Source: Chitinophagales bacterium
Lineage (GTDB): Bacteria > Bacteroidota > Bacteroidia > Chitinophagales > LD1
Direction of reading: 5' to 3'
NCBI GenBank assembly: GCA_016787045.1
Contig: JAEUVA010000002.1
Coordinates: 186,001-250,000, forward strand
Length of the DNA: 64,000 nucleotides
Shown: piece after piece, positions 1 to 8,900 of the stretch
Numbering within the stretch: the stretch's first letter is position 1
Layout: each line of letters opens with the position of its first letter
Translations under genes and position numbers: made by a program
The notes under the pieces: generated by a model
Told to the model about the DNA's origin: nothing
Databases searched by the model: none
Seen by the model: the letters and a program-made list of their open reading frames with translations, nothing else

Positions 1-810
1 GTTGCCATCGGTTTGGGTCATAGAGCAGATATAGCGAAACTCATAAGCACCTGTAGTAAAAGGGGGTGTAAATCCGCTGTTGCTCACTACTGCAGTAGCC
101 CCCGGAGCCAAAGAAGCCGGGCCACTAATAGTTTGGTTGCTCACAATGGTGTTGCTAATCATGTTACGAATACGAACAGTAACCGCCACGTTGCTGGCGG
201 CAGCGCTACCGTTGTTTTTTAACCGCGCTCCTACACTCAACGGAAAATTTACTTGCTGCAAGGTAACCGATGAATATGCACCCGCAGGGAGAAATGCAGA
301 GTCCACAGCCAAATCACCGGCAGGTGGCGGAGTAATGGTGATAGAAAAATCATAATCGGAATTAACTCCATCGGCTAAGCACTGGTCAATAGCATCCCAC
401 TCGGTAAGGTATAAAAAATATGTGCCGGCCGCAGGTGCTGTCCACGTGCCAACCGGTGGCCCCCATCCGTTACCTAAAATGTTTGTGCAGCCATCTTCAA
501 AAGATGTAAGTACTGCGGCAGATGCCGAGTTTTGATCTAAAACCGATAAGTGCCCATCATTGGTGCCATCAGGCACGTTAGTGCCCGGGTTGGTAATGCA
601 CAAGTCAATAAAGTACTGTGTATTGGCCGCTGGGCAATTGATTTGGACCACATTGCCCGTGGGTACGTTCATTACCGTGAAAGTGCCGCTGGCAGCAGAG
701 ATAGTGCCCGAAACAGGTCGGGTACCGGTAGGGATACATTGCGATTTTGCAGAATTGGTAAAAAGTACCACCGCAACAAGCGCAATGAGGAAGGATAAAA
801 ACTTGTTCAT
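1..810 (-). CDS. Secreted protein, partial (PPC-like and CARDB-like domains)
   Basis: The frame runs from the ATG at 808-810 to the window edge without a stop, giving 270 residues; the 3' end lies outside. Residues 1-24 form a signal peptide (basic start, long hydrophobic core, AKSQ before Cys25). Residues about 25-150 form a beta-rich, cysteine-containing domain ending in GTYFLYLTEWDAID, like a bacterial pre-peptidase C-terminal (PPC) domain. From about 155 (GDLAVDSAF) a CARDB-like Ig fold follows, with the typical KNNGSAAASNVAVTVRI strand pair. Such proteins in Bacteroidota are usually exported by T9SS, but the C-terminus that would show a sorting domain is not visible. It is divergent from cinA. 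The coding call is firm; the domain names rest on sequence pattern only. Confidence 0.8.
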   Translation of the reverse strand, partial: MNKFLSFLIALVAVVLFTNSAKSQCIPTGTRPVSGTISAASGTFTVMNVPTGNVVQINCPAANTQYFIDLCITNPGTNVPDGTNDGHLSVLDQNSASAAVLTSFEDGCTNILGNGWGPPVGTWTAPAAGTYFLYLTEWDAIDQCLADGVNSDYDFSITITPPPAGDLAVDSAFLPAGAYSSVTLQQVNFPLSVGARLKNNGSAAASNVAVTVRIRNMISNTIVSNQTISGPASLAPGATAVVSNSGFTPPFTTGAYEFRYICSMTQTDGN

Positions 811-836
811 GCTTTGTTTTGTTTTTTTTGTGCGCG

Positions 837-844
837 CAAAGATA
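837..844 (-). promoter_or_regulatory. -7 promoter element for the 1-810 gene
   Basis: On the minus strand this reads TATCTTTG, an exact match to the Bacteroidota -7 element TAnnTTTG. It lies 26 bases before the start codon and is followed by an A-rich leader. I see no clear TTG at -33. Confidence 0.4.
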
Positions 845-892
845 AAAGCTACTCTCTCATTTTACATAAAATTATTCACCATTTGTATATCT

Positions 893-2134
893 ATGAAAGC
901 TACAGTAATAACCATTGGCGATGAAATATTGATTGGGCAAATAGTAGATACCAATAGTGCATGGATTGGTCAGCAACTATCAGATATTGGTATCAAACTC
1001 TATGAAATTATTTCATGCGGAGATAACGCAGAGCAGATAACAAGCGCAATAGATCGCGCCAGGGCTAACTCAGATGTAGTAATAATGACCGGTGGGTTAG
1101 GCCCTACCAAAGATGATATCACAAAAAATACGCTGGTCAGTTACTTTAACACCACACTTGAACTGAATGAAGAGCTTTGGGAGCGTATGAAACAGATTTT
1201 TGAAAAACGAGGGTTACAAGTTTTAGAAATGAACCGCTCACAAGCCATGATACCCAAAGACAGCACCATGTTACCCAACCAGCGCGGCACAGCGCAAGGA
1301 ATGTGGTTTGAGCGCGATGGCAAAGTATTTATCTCCCTGCCGGGTGTACCGCATGAAATGAAACATTTAATGAGTGCGCAAGTAATTCCCCGCCTTAATG
1401 AGAGATTTACTTTTCCAACTATTGTACACCGCACTATCATGACAGCCGGAGCGGGCGAAAGCATTATTGCGCAAAAGTTATCGGAATTTGAAAACAACCT
1501 GCCTGCAAACTTTAAATTGGCGTATTTGCCTAACTTAGGAATTGTTCGTTTGCGGCTCACTGCACATGGCACCAACGGTGATTTAGCCAGACAAGCGGAT
1601 GAGTTGGAGTTCAAACTGGTGGAAGTACTTGGAGATTTAGTGTATGCCCGTACTGATGAAAAACTAGAAGTGGTTATAGGTAAACTGTTAAGGGAGAATA
1701 ATGCTACATTAAGTTGTGCTGAGAGTTGTACCGGTGGGTATATTGCCCATTTGCTAACCTCTGTACCCGGAAGTTCGACCTACTTTGAAGGAAGTTTGGT
1801 TACCTACTCATATGATGTAAAAGAAAAGTTGCTGGGAGTTAAAAATAGTACTCTCAACACCGTAGGTGCTGTAAGCGAAGAGTGTGTGCGTGAAATGCTG
1901 AGTGGTTTGTTACAAAAAACAGAAACTACCTATGGCATAGCAGTAAGTGGTATAGCTGGCCCAGGTGGAGCTACACCTGATAAACCGGTAGGTACAGTTT
2001 GGATAGCTGTGGGCAATAGTGAAAAAATGGTAGCCAAAAGGTATCAGTTTTTTCCGGGTAGAAGTGAAAATATCAAGGTGTTTTCCTACACAGCGCTCAA
2101 CATGCTTAGATTGTTTATGGCAGGTAAATGGTAG
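893..2134 (+). CDS. cinA: CinA family protein (NMN amidohydrolase / competence-damage protein)
   Basis: The 413-residue product has the full two-domain CinA layout. Residues 1-170 form a MoCF/MogA-like domain (start MKATVITIGDEILIG, then GGLGPTKDDITKN). Residues about 255-413 form the PncC-type NMN deamidase domain with CAESCTGG and SGIAGPGG signatures. The C-terminal domain typically converts nicotinamide mononucleotide to the nicotinate form in pyridine nucleotide recycling, and the N-terminal domain can act on ADP-ribose. The frame stays open far upstream, but that part overlaps the divergent secreted gene. The ATG at 893 matches the family N-terminus, so it was chosen. The TAG at 2132-2134 abuts the stop of the convergent Lrp gene with no spacer. 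Confidence 0.95.
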   Translation: MKATVITIGDEILIGQIVDTNSAWIGQQLSDIGIKLYEIISCGDNAEQITSAIDRARANSDVVIMTGGLGPTKDDITKNTLVSYFNTTLELNEELWERMKQIFEKRGLQVLEMNRSQAMIPKDSTMLPNQRGTAQGMWFERDGKVFISLPGVPHEMKHLMSAQVIPRLNERFTFPTIVHRTIMTAGAGESIIAQKLSEFENNLPANFKLAYLPNLGIVRLRLTAHGTNGDLARQADELEFKLVEVLGDLVYARTDEKLEVVIGKLLRENNATLSCAESCTGGYIAHLLTSVPGSSTYFEGSLVTYSYDVKEKLLGVKNSTLNTVGAVSEECVREMLSGLLQKTETTYGIAVSGIAGPGGATPDKPVGTVWIAVGNSEKMVAKRYQFFPGRSENIKVFSYTALNMLRLFMAGKW

Positions 2135-2608
2135 CTACTTTTGAAGATTAAACTTCAGCGGCCGTTTAAAACTTTCCTCTAAAGAGATGAGTGTTTCAGT
2201 TCTGCTGATGCCTTCTATTTTTTGCAATTTATCGTGTAGTACTTCCCGCAAATGTTGAGTATCGCGGCAGATTATTTTAATAAACAAACTGTAGTTGCCG
2301 GTGGTGTAGTTGCACGATACCACTTCTTCAATTTTCTTCAATTCTTTTACTACTCTGTCATACATTTCGCTGCGTATCAGATACACTCCTATAAAGGCAG
2401 TTATATCCATCCCCATTTTACTGAGGTCAATTCTAAGTTGTGGGTTTTTTACTATCCCTAACTTCTCCATTTTATTCATCCGCACGTGCACCGTACCGGC
2501 AGATACGTAAAGCTTTTTGCCGATTTCGGTATAGGGCATAAAGGCATTTTCCATCAATAGGTTTAGTATTTGCAAATCCAGATTATCAATTTCGTAATGC
2601 AGAGCCAT
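2135..2608 (-). CDS. Lrp/AsnC family transcriptional regulator
   Basis: This 157-residue protein has the family layout. An N-terminal winged helix-turn-helix spans residues about 5-60 (DNLDLQILNLLMENAF, then YTEIGKKLYVSAGTVHVRMN). A RAM effector-binding domain spans about 70-150 (VVKELKKIEEVVSCNYTTGNYSLFIKI). Members form octamers, bind amino acids or related ligands, and often repress their own gene. The gene ends exactly where cinA ends. Its upstream region holds a 7-bp-arm inverted repeat overlapping its own -7 element, as expected for autoregulation. It is divergent from the tRNA-like RNA at 2748. The ligand and regulon cannot be read from sequence. Confidence 0.93.
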   Translation of the reverse strand: MALHYEIDNLDLQILNLLMENAFMPYTEIGKKLYVSAGTVHVRMNKMEKLGIVKNPQLRIDLSKMGMDITAFIGVYLIRSEMYDRVVKELKKIEEVVSCNYTTGNYSLFIKIICRDTQHLREVLHDKLQKIEGISRTETLISLEESFKRPLKFNLQK

Positions 2609-2621
2609 TTTGTAAATGTTA

Positions 2622-2690
2622 TTTTGATAATTATCTAATCAAAAGTAATCAATTTTATTAAAAACATATATTTATTGATATTTTATTGAT
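2622..2690. promoter_or_regulatory. Probable Lrp operator array between the Lrp gene and the tRNA-like RNA
   Basis: A perfect inverted repeat TTTTGAT-N9-ATCAAAA (2622-2628 and 2638-2644) lies 14 bases before the Lrp start codon. It overlaps TACTTTTG on the minus strand (2640-2647), a match to the -7 element TAnnTTTG. Inside it is the palindrome GATAATTATC (2626-2635). Further ATCAA or TTGAT motifs occur at 2648-2652, 2675-2679 and 2686-2690. The last two lie within direct repeats of TTTATTGAT 11 bp apart, one helical turn. Five half-sites in 67 bp fit cooperative binding by an Lrp oligomer. That the neighbouring Lrp protein is the binder is inference. Confidence 0.5.
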
Positions 2691-2718
2691 TTTCCAATAA
2701 TTAAATGGAATAACCCAT

Positions 2719-2726
2719 TATATTTG
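2719..2726 (+). promoter_or_regulatory. -7 promoter element before the tRNA-like RNA
   Basis: TATATTTG matches the Bacteroidota -7 consensus TAnnTTTG exactly and is followed by C, as is common. The predicted RNA begins 21 bases after it. No TTG is found 19-21 bases upstream, so the promoter may be weak or dependent on an activator. The TTGAT direct repeats lie about 30-50 bases upstream, a suitable place for activation. Confidence 0.5.
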
Positions 2727-2747
2727 CATCAACGTTCTACACAATAT

Positions 2748-2895
2748 TGTTGGGTGATGGAATTTTTGGCAAACATGCCCTCCTGTCGCGGGGGTGAGGA
2801 GTTCGGGATAAATTTTAGGTACTTTCGGTCTAAGGGGTTATGCCGCAAGTATCAAAACCAACCGCCTCTTGCAGGTTCGAGTCCTGCCTCAACAG
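2748..2895 (+). ncRNA. tRNA-like RNA with a 76-nt structured variable domain
   Basis: A complete cloverleaf can be drawn. The acceptor is TGTTGGG (2748-2754) with CTCAACA (2888-2894), 7 bp with one G-U pair, and a discriminator G at 2895. U8 is at 2755. The D arm (2757-2776) has A14 and G18G19 and resembles Leu-type D arms. The anticodon arm is CCCTC/GGGGG (2778-2782, 2790-2794) around the loop CTGTCGC, with U33 and GTC at the anticodon position. The T arm is GCAGG-TTCGAGT-CCTGC (2871-2887). The region 2795-2870 replaces the usual 4-20 nt variable loop. It can fold as GAGG/CCTC (2796-2799, 2865-2868) enclosing hairpins at 2815-2833 and 2836-2859. CCA is not encoded, as for the initiator tRNA here. 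Whether it is charged, or acts as a regulatory RNA, is unknown. Confidence 0.6.
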
Positions 2896-2915
2896 CTACT
2901 TTTCGTTCATTTATT

Positions 2916-2923
2916 TAATTTTG
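2916..2923 (+). promoter_or_regulatory. -7 promoter element before the small membrane protein
   Basis: TAATTTTG fits TAnnTTTG. It ends 4 bases before the ATG of the 39-residue ORF, so a transcript from it would be leaderless or nearly so. It may instead be chance in an AT-rich stretch, with the ORF read through from the RNA upstream. Confidence 0.3.
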
Positions 2924-2927
2924 CAAT

Positions 2928-3047
2928 ATGTTACGGGCTATACCAGCTGCGGTGGTTTTCTTTCTAATACTAATGTTCAACATAGTATCTGTGCCCGTAG
3001 AAATGGCCATTCGTTTTTTACAAGTTATTACTGACCGTGAAGATTAA
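2928..3047 (+). CDS. Small single-pass membrane protein (39 residues)
   Basis: An ATG at 2928 opens a 39-codon frame ending in TAA at 3045-3047, five bases before the convergent phosphatase gene. The product has a basic start (MLRAIPAA), a hydrophobic segment at about residues 5-22 (VVFFLILMFNIVSV) and a short amphipathic, charged tail ending in TDRED. It exactly fills the space between the tRNA-like RNA and the next gene. I do not recognise a family. The positive-inside pattern suggests a membrane peptide with its N-terminus in the cytoplasm. It could also be a chance ORF. Confidence 0.4.
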   Translation: MLRAIPAAVVFFLILMFNIVSVPVEMAIRFLQVITDRED

Positions 3048-3052
3048 GCTGC

Positions 3053-5689
3053 CTACTGCTTAACAACTGCTTTTGTATAGGCGGTTGCTCCACATTTTAT
3101 CTCCAATAGATACTGTCCTGCGGGTACATTGCTTAAATTTAACGTAGCGTAGTGCAATCCCACAGATGTGTCTCCCGCATTTTCTGACATTACCAACTGA
3201 ACATTTGTAGTGTAAAGTTTAAGAGAAACCGGCTGAGGTTCAAAAAGATAATATTGAACAGCAACGGTGCTTGAAGCAGGGTTGGGGTATATGCTCAACA
3301 CTGTAAAATTGATACTCGGCAGCGCTACCGGCTCAGTAATAGTTATGCTGACCATAGTAGTGTCGCAATGATTAGCTGCACAGGTATCGCAACCTACTAC
3401 CAGCAACGTATCTGTGCCGGTATAGTTGAAAAAAGGGAAGTATTTAAGGCAGCTATCGCCTACAACTTGAAAAGTTCCGTTTGTAGGGTTTTTGATAACT
3501 TGTAGATTGGATGCAGTGCAAACTAAATCGTCAAACAAGGTGCACAAACTTACATTCGTGTTCTTGTTCATAGCTACCGAGTAACTTCCTGCTGTTACCG
3601 GCACGTTGACTTTAAAGATGTAAACTACCGTGTCGCAGTTAGTAGCAGCATCGCAAGCGGTAAAAACAATTGTTTCTTTACCACAGTAAAGTTTGTTTGA
3701 AAGGTATTCAAAGCAAGTGTCAGTTACACTCAGCAATCCGTTAATAGGTGTGTTGTATTGCACAGATACAGCCGGAGAGGAGAGGTCGTCAAATATTATA
3801 CAATTAGTGTAAAGTGTACTGTCGTTGATATTTATGATAACCGTATCTACATCTTGCACTGCAGTGATAGTGATGTACCAATAAACCGTGTCGCATGCTG
3901 TAGGAATGGTGTTTGTGCAAGTGACAAACCCTACCGTATCATATCCAAAATAATTTTGCTGCGGCACATAAGTGGCATTTTGGCCATTCAACGAAATGGT
4001 GGCTCCATGTTTACCTTGCAGAATGCTTAGATTAAGAGTTGGACAAACTTGTAACGAAGGGATGACCAGGGTATTGGCTTGTGTATTTTCTGGAATGGTT
4101 GTGTATTGGTCGTCAATTTTCAAAAAGCCGATGTTTTGTTTGGCATTGGTGGGTGGAATGGGTCCCGTTAATTGAGGAACATTGAGTAAGGTGCTACCTT
4201 GTTTAAGGTAGCTCTCTTGATTATTTACATAGTAGCTGACCACTTCTTGATTAGAAAAAGTGGGTTGATCGGTTTCTACAAAAGTATAATCGGCCTGTAC
4301 CCGGTTTTTGTTTACATCCAGAGTGTAATAACCATGATTGGCCAGGTTAATATACTTCATGTGCGGGTTTAGCGATTTAATAATGCCTGAGCCAATGGGG
4401 AATGGAGAATTTAAGGAAGTAACACTGGTTCCTACAAACTCTACACCCACAGAGCCGGCACCTGTGTTGCTGTTGTAATTGGGGCCGGGTATATCGTTGC
4501 ACCAACTGGTGTGTATGTCACCGGTTAGCACTACAAAATTTTTAATGTTATTCTGCAATAAATGAGTTTGAATTTTTTGCCGCTCGTAATTGTATCCATC
4601 CCATTGGTCGCTGTTAAAGGGCTGTCCGAAAATTTGCAAGGGGGCAAACATGACCTGGTTTCCGATTATCTTCCAACGGGTAGAAGTATCGCTTAGTTGC
4701 TGCAAAAACCAATTCATTTCCACCGGCCCCATCAGTTTATGCGATGAATCGTTAGTGGCTGAAAGTGAGGGTTCATCTCTATCGTACAGCCGAGTGTCTA
4801 ACATCACTAAATCCAGTAATTTACCGTAGCGCAATGTGCGGAAAATACGGATGGGGTCGTTGGGGTCAGGTTTCCGCAATGGCATCCAATCAAAATAGGT
4901 GTTTGTAGCTACACCTTTACGTGTGGTGTATGATCCTTCTGTGGCCGGCTGGTGATTATCAGCCCCATCTCGCCAAGAGTTATTGCAAGTTTCATGATCA
5001 TCCCAAACGGTGATAAATGGAAATAACTGATGCAATCTGCGCAATTGATTATCTAATTTGTAGTGAGAGTGCCGAATCCGGTAATCTTGCATGCTTACAA
5101 TTTCGTGGTCGGGCTCAGTAAGGCGCCCGCCCGGATTGCTCACAGATATACCGCCCGGCTCGTACTCATAAATATAATCGCCAAGATGCACAACTGCATC
5201 TACGTTGTTTTTGTTACTAATGCTTTCATACGCATTAAAAAAACCATTTTCATAGTCAGCACAGCTAACTACTGCAAACCTGACGCTGTCATTATTGCTT
5301 AGTGCAGCAGGTGCTGTTTTGGTTCGCCCCATTACAGAGTTTCTGCCAAGGGCATTAAACATATAATAATAAAAAGTAGATGGATTAAGGCCGCAAACAT
5401 CTTGCTTAACACAAAAGTCATTTTGCTCGGTGGCAGTTAACTTACCGTAATTTACAATGTTGTTAAAGTTGGTATCTGTAGCTATCTGCCAAAAAACTTC
5501 TATAGCATTAGTACTGCCGCTATCAGGGGTAACTCTTGTCCAAATAATCACTTGATCTGCCAATGGGTCGCCAGATGCTACACCGTGATAGAAAGGGCGT
5601 AGAGAAGGGTCTAAAGAACTGCGTGTTTGTTGGGCAAAAACGCTATGAATGGTTGCGATAATCCAAAAAATGAAGAGCGTGTTTTTCAT
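3053..5689 (-). CDS. PhoD-like alkaline phosphatase with T9SS type A sorting domain
   Basis: The product is 878 residues from the chosen ATG at 5687-5689, which begins a clean signal peptide (MKNTLFIFWIIATIHSVFAQ). The frame continues 23 codons upstream, but that stretch would put a charged leader before the signal. PhoD metallophosphatase features follow: a PhoD N-terminal domain (FYHGVASGDPLADQVIIWTR), VSCADY near residue 140, HLGDYIYE near 168, WDDHE near 228 and LTGDIHTSW near 390. These residues normally bind Fe and Ca and hydrolyse phosphodiesters or monoesters. Residues about 500-790 hold Ig-like repeats with paired cysteines. The last 80 residues (SIYPNPASSTV to the end) are a T9SS type A sorting domain. 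A secreted or surface phosphatase is likely. Confidence 0.92.
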   Translation of the reverse strand: MKNTLFIFWIIATIHSVFAQQTRSSLDPSLRPFYHGVASGDPLADQVIIWTRVTPDSGSTNAIEVFWQIATDTNFNNIVNYGKLTATEQNDFCVKQDVCGLNPSTFYYYMFNALGRNSVMGRTKTAPAALSNNDSVRFAVVSCADYENGFFNAYESISNKNNVDAVVHLGDYIYEYEPGGISVSNPGGRLTEPDHEIVSMQDYRIRHSHYKLDNQLRRLHQLFPFITVWDDHETCNNSWRDGADNHQPATEGSYTTRKGVATNTYFDWMPLRKPDPNDPIRIFRTLRYGKLLDLVMLDTRLYDRDEPSLSATNDSSHKLMGPVEMNWFLQQLSDTSTRWKIIGNQVMFAPLQIFGQPFNSDQWDGYNYERQKIQTHLLQNNIKNFVVLTGDIHTSWCNDIPGPNYNSNTGAGSVGVEFVGTSVTSLNSPFPIGSGIIKSLNPHMKYINLANHGYYTLDVNKNRVQADYTFVETDQPTFSNQEVVSYYVNNQESYLKQGSTLLNVPQLTGPIPPTNAKQNIGFLKIDDQYTTIPENTQANTLVIPSLQVCPTLNLSILQGKHGATISLNGQNATYVPQQNYFGYDTVGFVTCTNTIPTACDTVYWYITITAVQDVDTVIININDSTLYTNCIIFDDLSSPAVSVQYNTPINGLLSVTDTCFEYLSNKLYCGKETIVFTACDAATNCDTVVYIFKVNVPVTAGSYSVAMNKNTNVSLCTLFDDLVCTASNLQVIKNPTNGTFQVVGDSCLKYFPFFNYTGTDTLLVVGCDTCAANHCDTTMVSITITEPVALPSINFTVLSIYPNPASSTVAVQYYLFEPQPVSLKLYTTNVQLVMSENAGDTSVGLHYATLNLSNVPAGQYLLEIKCGATAYTKAVVKQ

Positions 5690-5924
5690 TGCTGGGCGAA
5701 AATAGTTGGATTGCTTCATTTTTTTAGCCAAACGATTGATTTGCGCATAGTTTACCAAATAATCAAGCTATATTACCTTGAATGTGGATAATTGGTTTGA
5801 ATGCTGCCGTTTATAGATGCAACACAGCCAGCTAAATTTACATCTAAACGGGTGGGAAATGCTGGCGTAATGACCTATATTCGTCCGCTTTTTCAAAACA
5901 TACATTTTTCATTACTTTTAAAGC

Positions 5925-8900
5925 ATGACTTTGAAACATTTTTTACTCGCTGGTTTTACTGCTTTTGCGCTTTTTGCAAACGCCCAATTTGTGGTTACTG
6001 CCAACAACAACGCTGCACAAATCTTACAGAATTTGCAAGGGCAAGGGGTTACTCTCAGTAATCCTGTTCTGCTTTGCCACAACTGCGGTATAGGCACTTT
6101 TACCGGAGGCAATGCAACTAACTTGGGTATTACTTCAGGTGTGGTAATGAGTACGGGTGCTGTGGCAGTACCTTGTGGCACAGCTACAGTTGGAGTTGCA
6201 GCTCCTCCGGGCGGACCTTATGCCAGTTTCATTGCCGGTGGCCCAAGCGATCCACTGGTTAATCTAATATCACCATCATTAAATAATTCATTTGATCGCT
6301 GTCGGCTTGAGTTTGATATTGTACCCACTGGCGATACCGTGTCGTTTGATTATGTGTTTGGCTCTGAAGAATATACCAGTTTTGTATGTACGCAGTTCAA
6401 TGATGCGTTTGGCTTCTTTGTAAGTGGTAACATACCGGGTGGAGGCACATATACCAACCAAAACGTAGCATTAGTTCCCGGTACAAACTTGCCGGTTCTT
6501 ATCAACTCTATCAATGACGGAACTCCAGATGGCACACAAACACCTTGTTACACTACATACACTCAGTACTATGTAAACAATACCGGAAATAGTGTGGTGT
6601 TTGATGGCTTTACTCAAGTGCTTACAGCAAAGTTTGCTACCATACCTTGCCAGAATTACCACATTATATTGGTGATAGGCGATGTGGGGGATGCTAGTTT
6701 AGATTCCGGTGTGTTTTTAGAGGCCAAGTCTTTTGCCTCTACTAATGTAACCATTTCCTCTTCCACCACCGCAGGCGCCAGTTTTACCAACGCTGTTGAG
6801 GGTTGTGTTAATGGCCAGTTTAGATTTAAAATCAATCCTGCACTTCCTACAAATTACACCATCAACTATACCGTAGCAGGCACAGCCACCAATGGTGTAG
6901 ATTATGCTCCAATTAGCAACTCAGTTGTAGTGCCAGCCGGAGATACCATAGCTACTATTCCAATAAATGTGGTGAATGATGGTATTAATGAGGGGTTAGA
7001 AACCGTGAAATTGTATCTCATAAACCCGTGCACTAACTTGCCTTATGATAGTGCAGTTATCACTATACAAGACTCTATTTTGGCAGATGCCACAGCCAGT
7101 GATTATTTTATATGCCGCGGTGAGAGCACTACGCTCACCGGTATTGGAGGTGTTACGTACAATTGGAGTCCTGCCTCTTTTTTGGCTAACCCAAACTCTC
7201 AAATAACAGTTGCTACACCCGATTCTACAATTACATATTTGCTTACAGCTACTGTACAAGGTTGTGTAGGCCGCGATACAGTTACCATACATGTAAGCGA
7301 TCCAAATTTTACAGTTGATGCCGGACCCAATAGGACTGTTTGCGCTAATGAGCTAGTGCAGTTTGCCCCGGTAGTTACTCAGGGCGCACAACCCTACACA
7401 TACTCATGGACTCCCACCACATACATCACAACCGGTACCGCTAATACACAGGCGCCAACTGCATACCCGCAGCAGTCTATTACTTACACTTTGACTGTTA
7501 ACTCAGCTAACGGATGTACACTAACGGATACCTTTAGGGTAACTGTAGCTGGAGTTGGTCCGCCAATAAAAGCTACTGCAAACCCAACTACAATATGCCC
7601 GGGGCAACAGGTGCAGTTAGATTACATTTCACAGCCACTTAATTGTGGGGTAAACTACACGGGGTGCTTTGGAACCGATAAAATAGATTCGCTTTGTGCC
7701 GGATGTCTTACTCAAACCGGCTCGGCTACGGCCAATGTTAGTTTGTATGGCAACTACGTTCGTAGCCGCAGGGTGCAAATGCTCTACAGGGCCAATGAAC
7801 TATTACCATTGTTTGGCTCAGGAGGAACTATTAAAGAATTGGCATGGAGAGTAGGTACATACAACAGCAACGCCACACTTGAGAATTTTACTATTAGCAT
7901 TAAATGCGTTTCTCCTTCTCAAACCACCCTTACAAACTGGGAAACGGGTATGAAAACCGTTTTTGGTCCTAAGAATTACACCCCATTAACCGGTCCCGTT
8001 TGGAATTTTCATCAGTTAGACTCCTTGTATGACTGGGATGGTGTGTCTAACCTAGTTGTGGAGGTATGTTTCTTTAACCCCACCACTTTTGGCAGTTTGA
8101 ATAACATGATGCAGTATTCAACCGTAGCTAATTCTGTATTGTTTTCAACCGGAGCAACTAACCAATGTGGTGCCGGAGTTGCTACGTCTTCCAGCCAAAG
8201 ACCTAAACTGCGTATGCGCTTATGCCAGGCAAACTACACCACCATGACTACGGCCTGGACACCTGCCAGTGGCCCCAATACGGTTTCCAATCCATCTATT
8301 AAAGCACCTACTGCCAATCCACAAACTACACAAACTTATCAAGTTACTGTTTCGCAAAACGGATGTAACGGCAGCGCAAACGTGACGGTAAACATTGACA
8401 CGAGTGTAAAAGTAAATGCAGGACCAGACCAGAGTTTTTGTGTGGGGCAAAATATTACGCTCAATGGCGTTACTTCCGGCTCTCCGCTACCCGGTAATAC
8501 CTTTACTTTTCAATGGAGAACACTGCCCAACAATGCCTTGGTTGGCGGCACACAAAGCATTACGGTAAACCCTGCAGTTACTACCACTTACGTGGTTAGT
8601 TTAACTGGTGGGCCTTGTGTGGTTACCGATACGGTTACTCTAAACATAGGGTCTTTGGGTATTACACACCAAATCACTCCAATTACTTGCAATGGTGCTG
8701 CTAACGGAAAAATTAAGGTAACTAGTACGGGCTCCGCACCTTATACTTACAACTGGAGCCCTAACGCACTTGCCGGAAATGTGGATTCTGCTATAAACCT
8801 TGGGCCGGGTACCTATTACGTTACCATTACAGATGCGTTGAATTGTGTGGGCAGAGATACAATAACCTTAACGGAGCCAACAACCATTGCATTTACTTCT

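Noticed and set aside
560..892. N-terminal extension of CinA
   Set aside because: It overlaps the divergent secreted gene antisense. The family N-terminus is at 893.
2748..2895. Group I intron, tmRNA or tRNA-Sec reading of the RNA
   Set aside because: The insert (76 nt) is too short for a group I intron, there is no tag frame as in tmRNA, and the anticodon position is GTC, not TCA.
2724..3034. Two 64-codon open frames across the tRNA-like RNA
   Set aside because: They cross the structured RNA, have no protein-like composition and no start signal. The RNA fold explains the sequence better.
5783..5791. TGTGGATAA, a DnaA-box match
   Set aside because: It is an isolated 9-mer. Such matches are expected by chance at this window size and there is no cluster.
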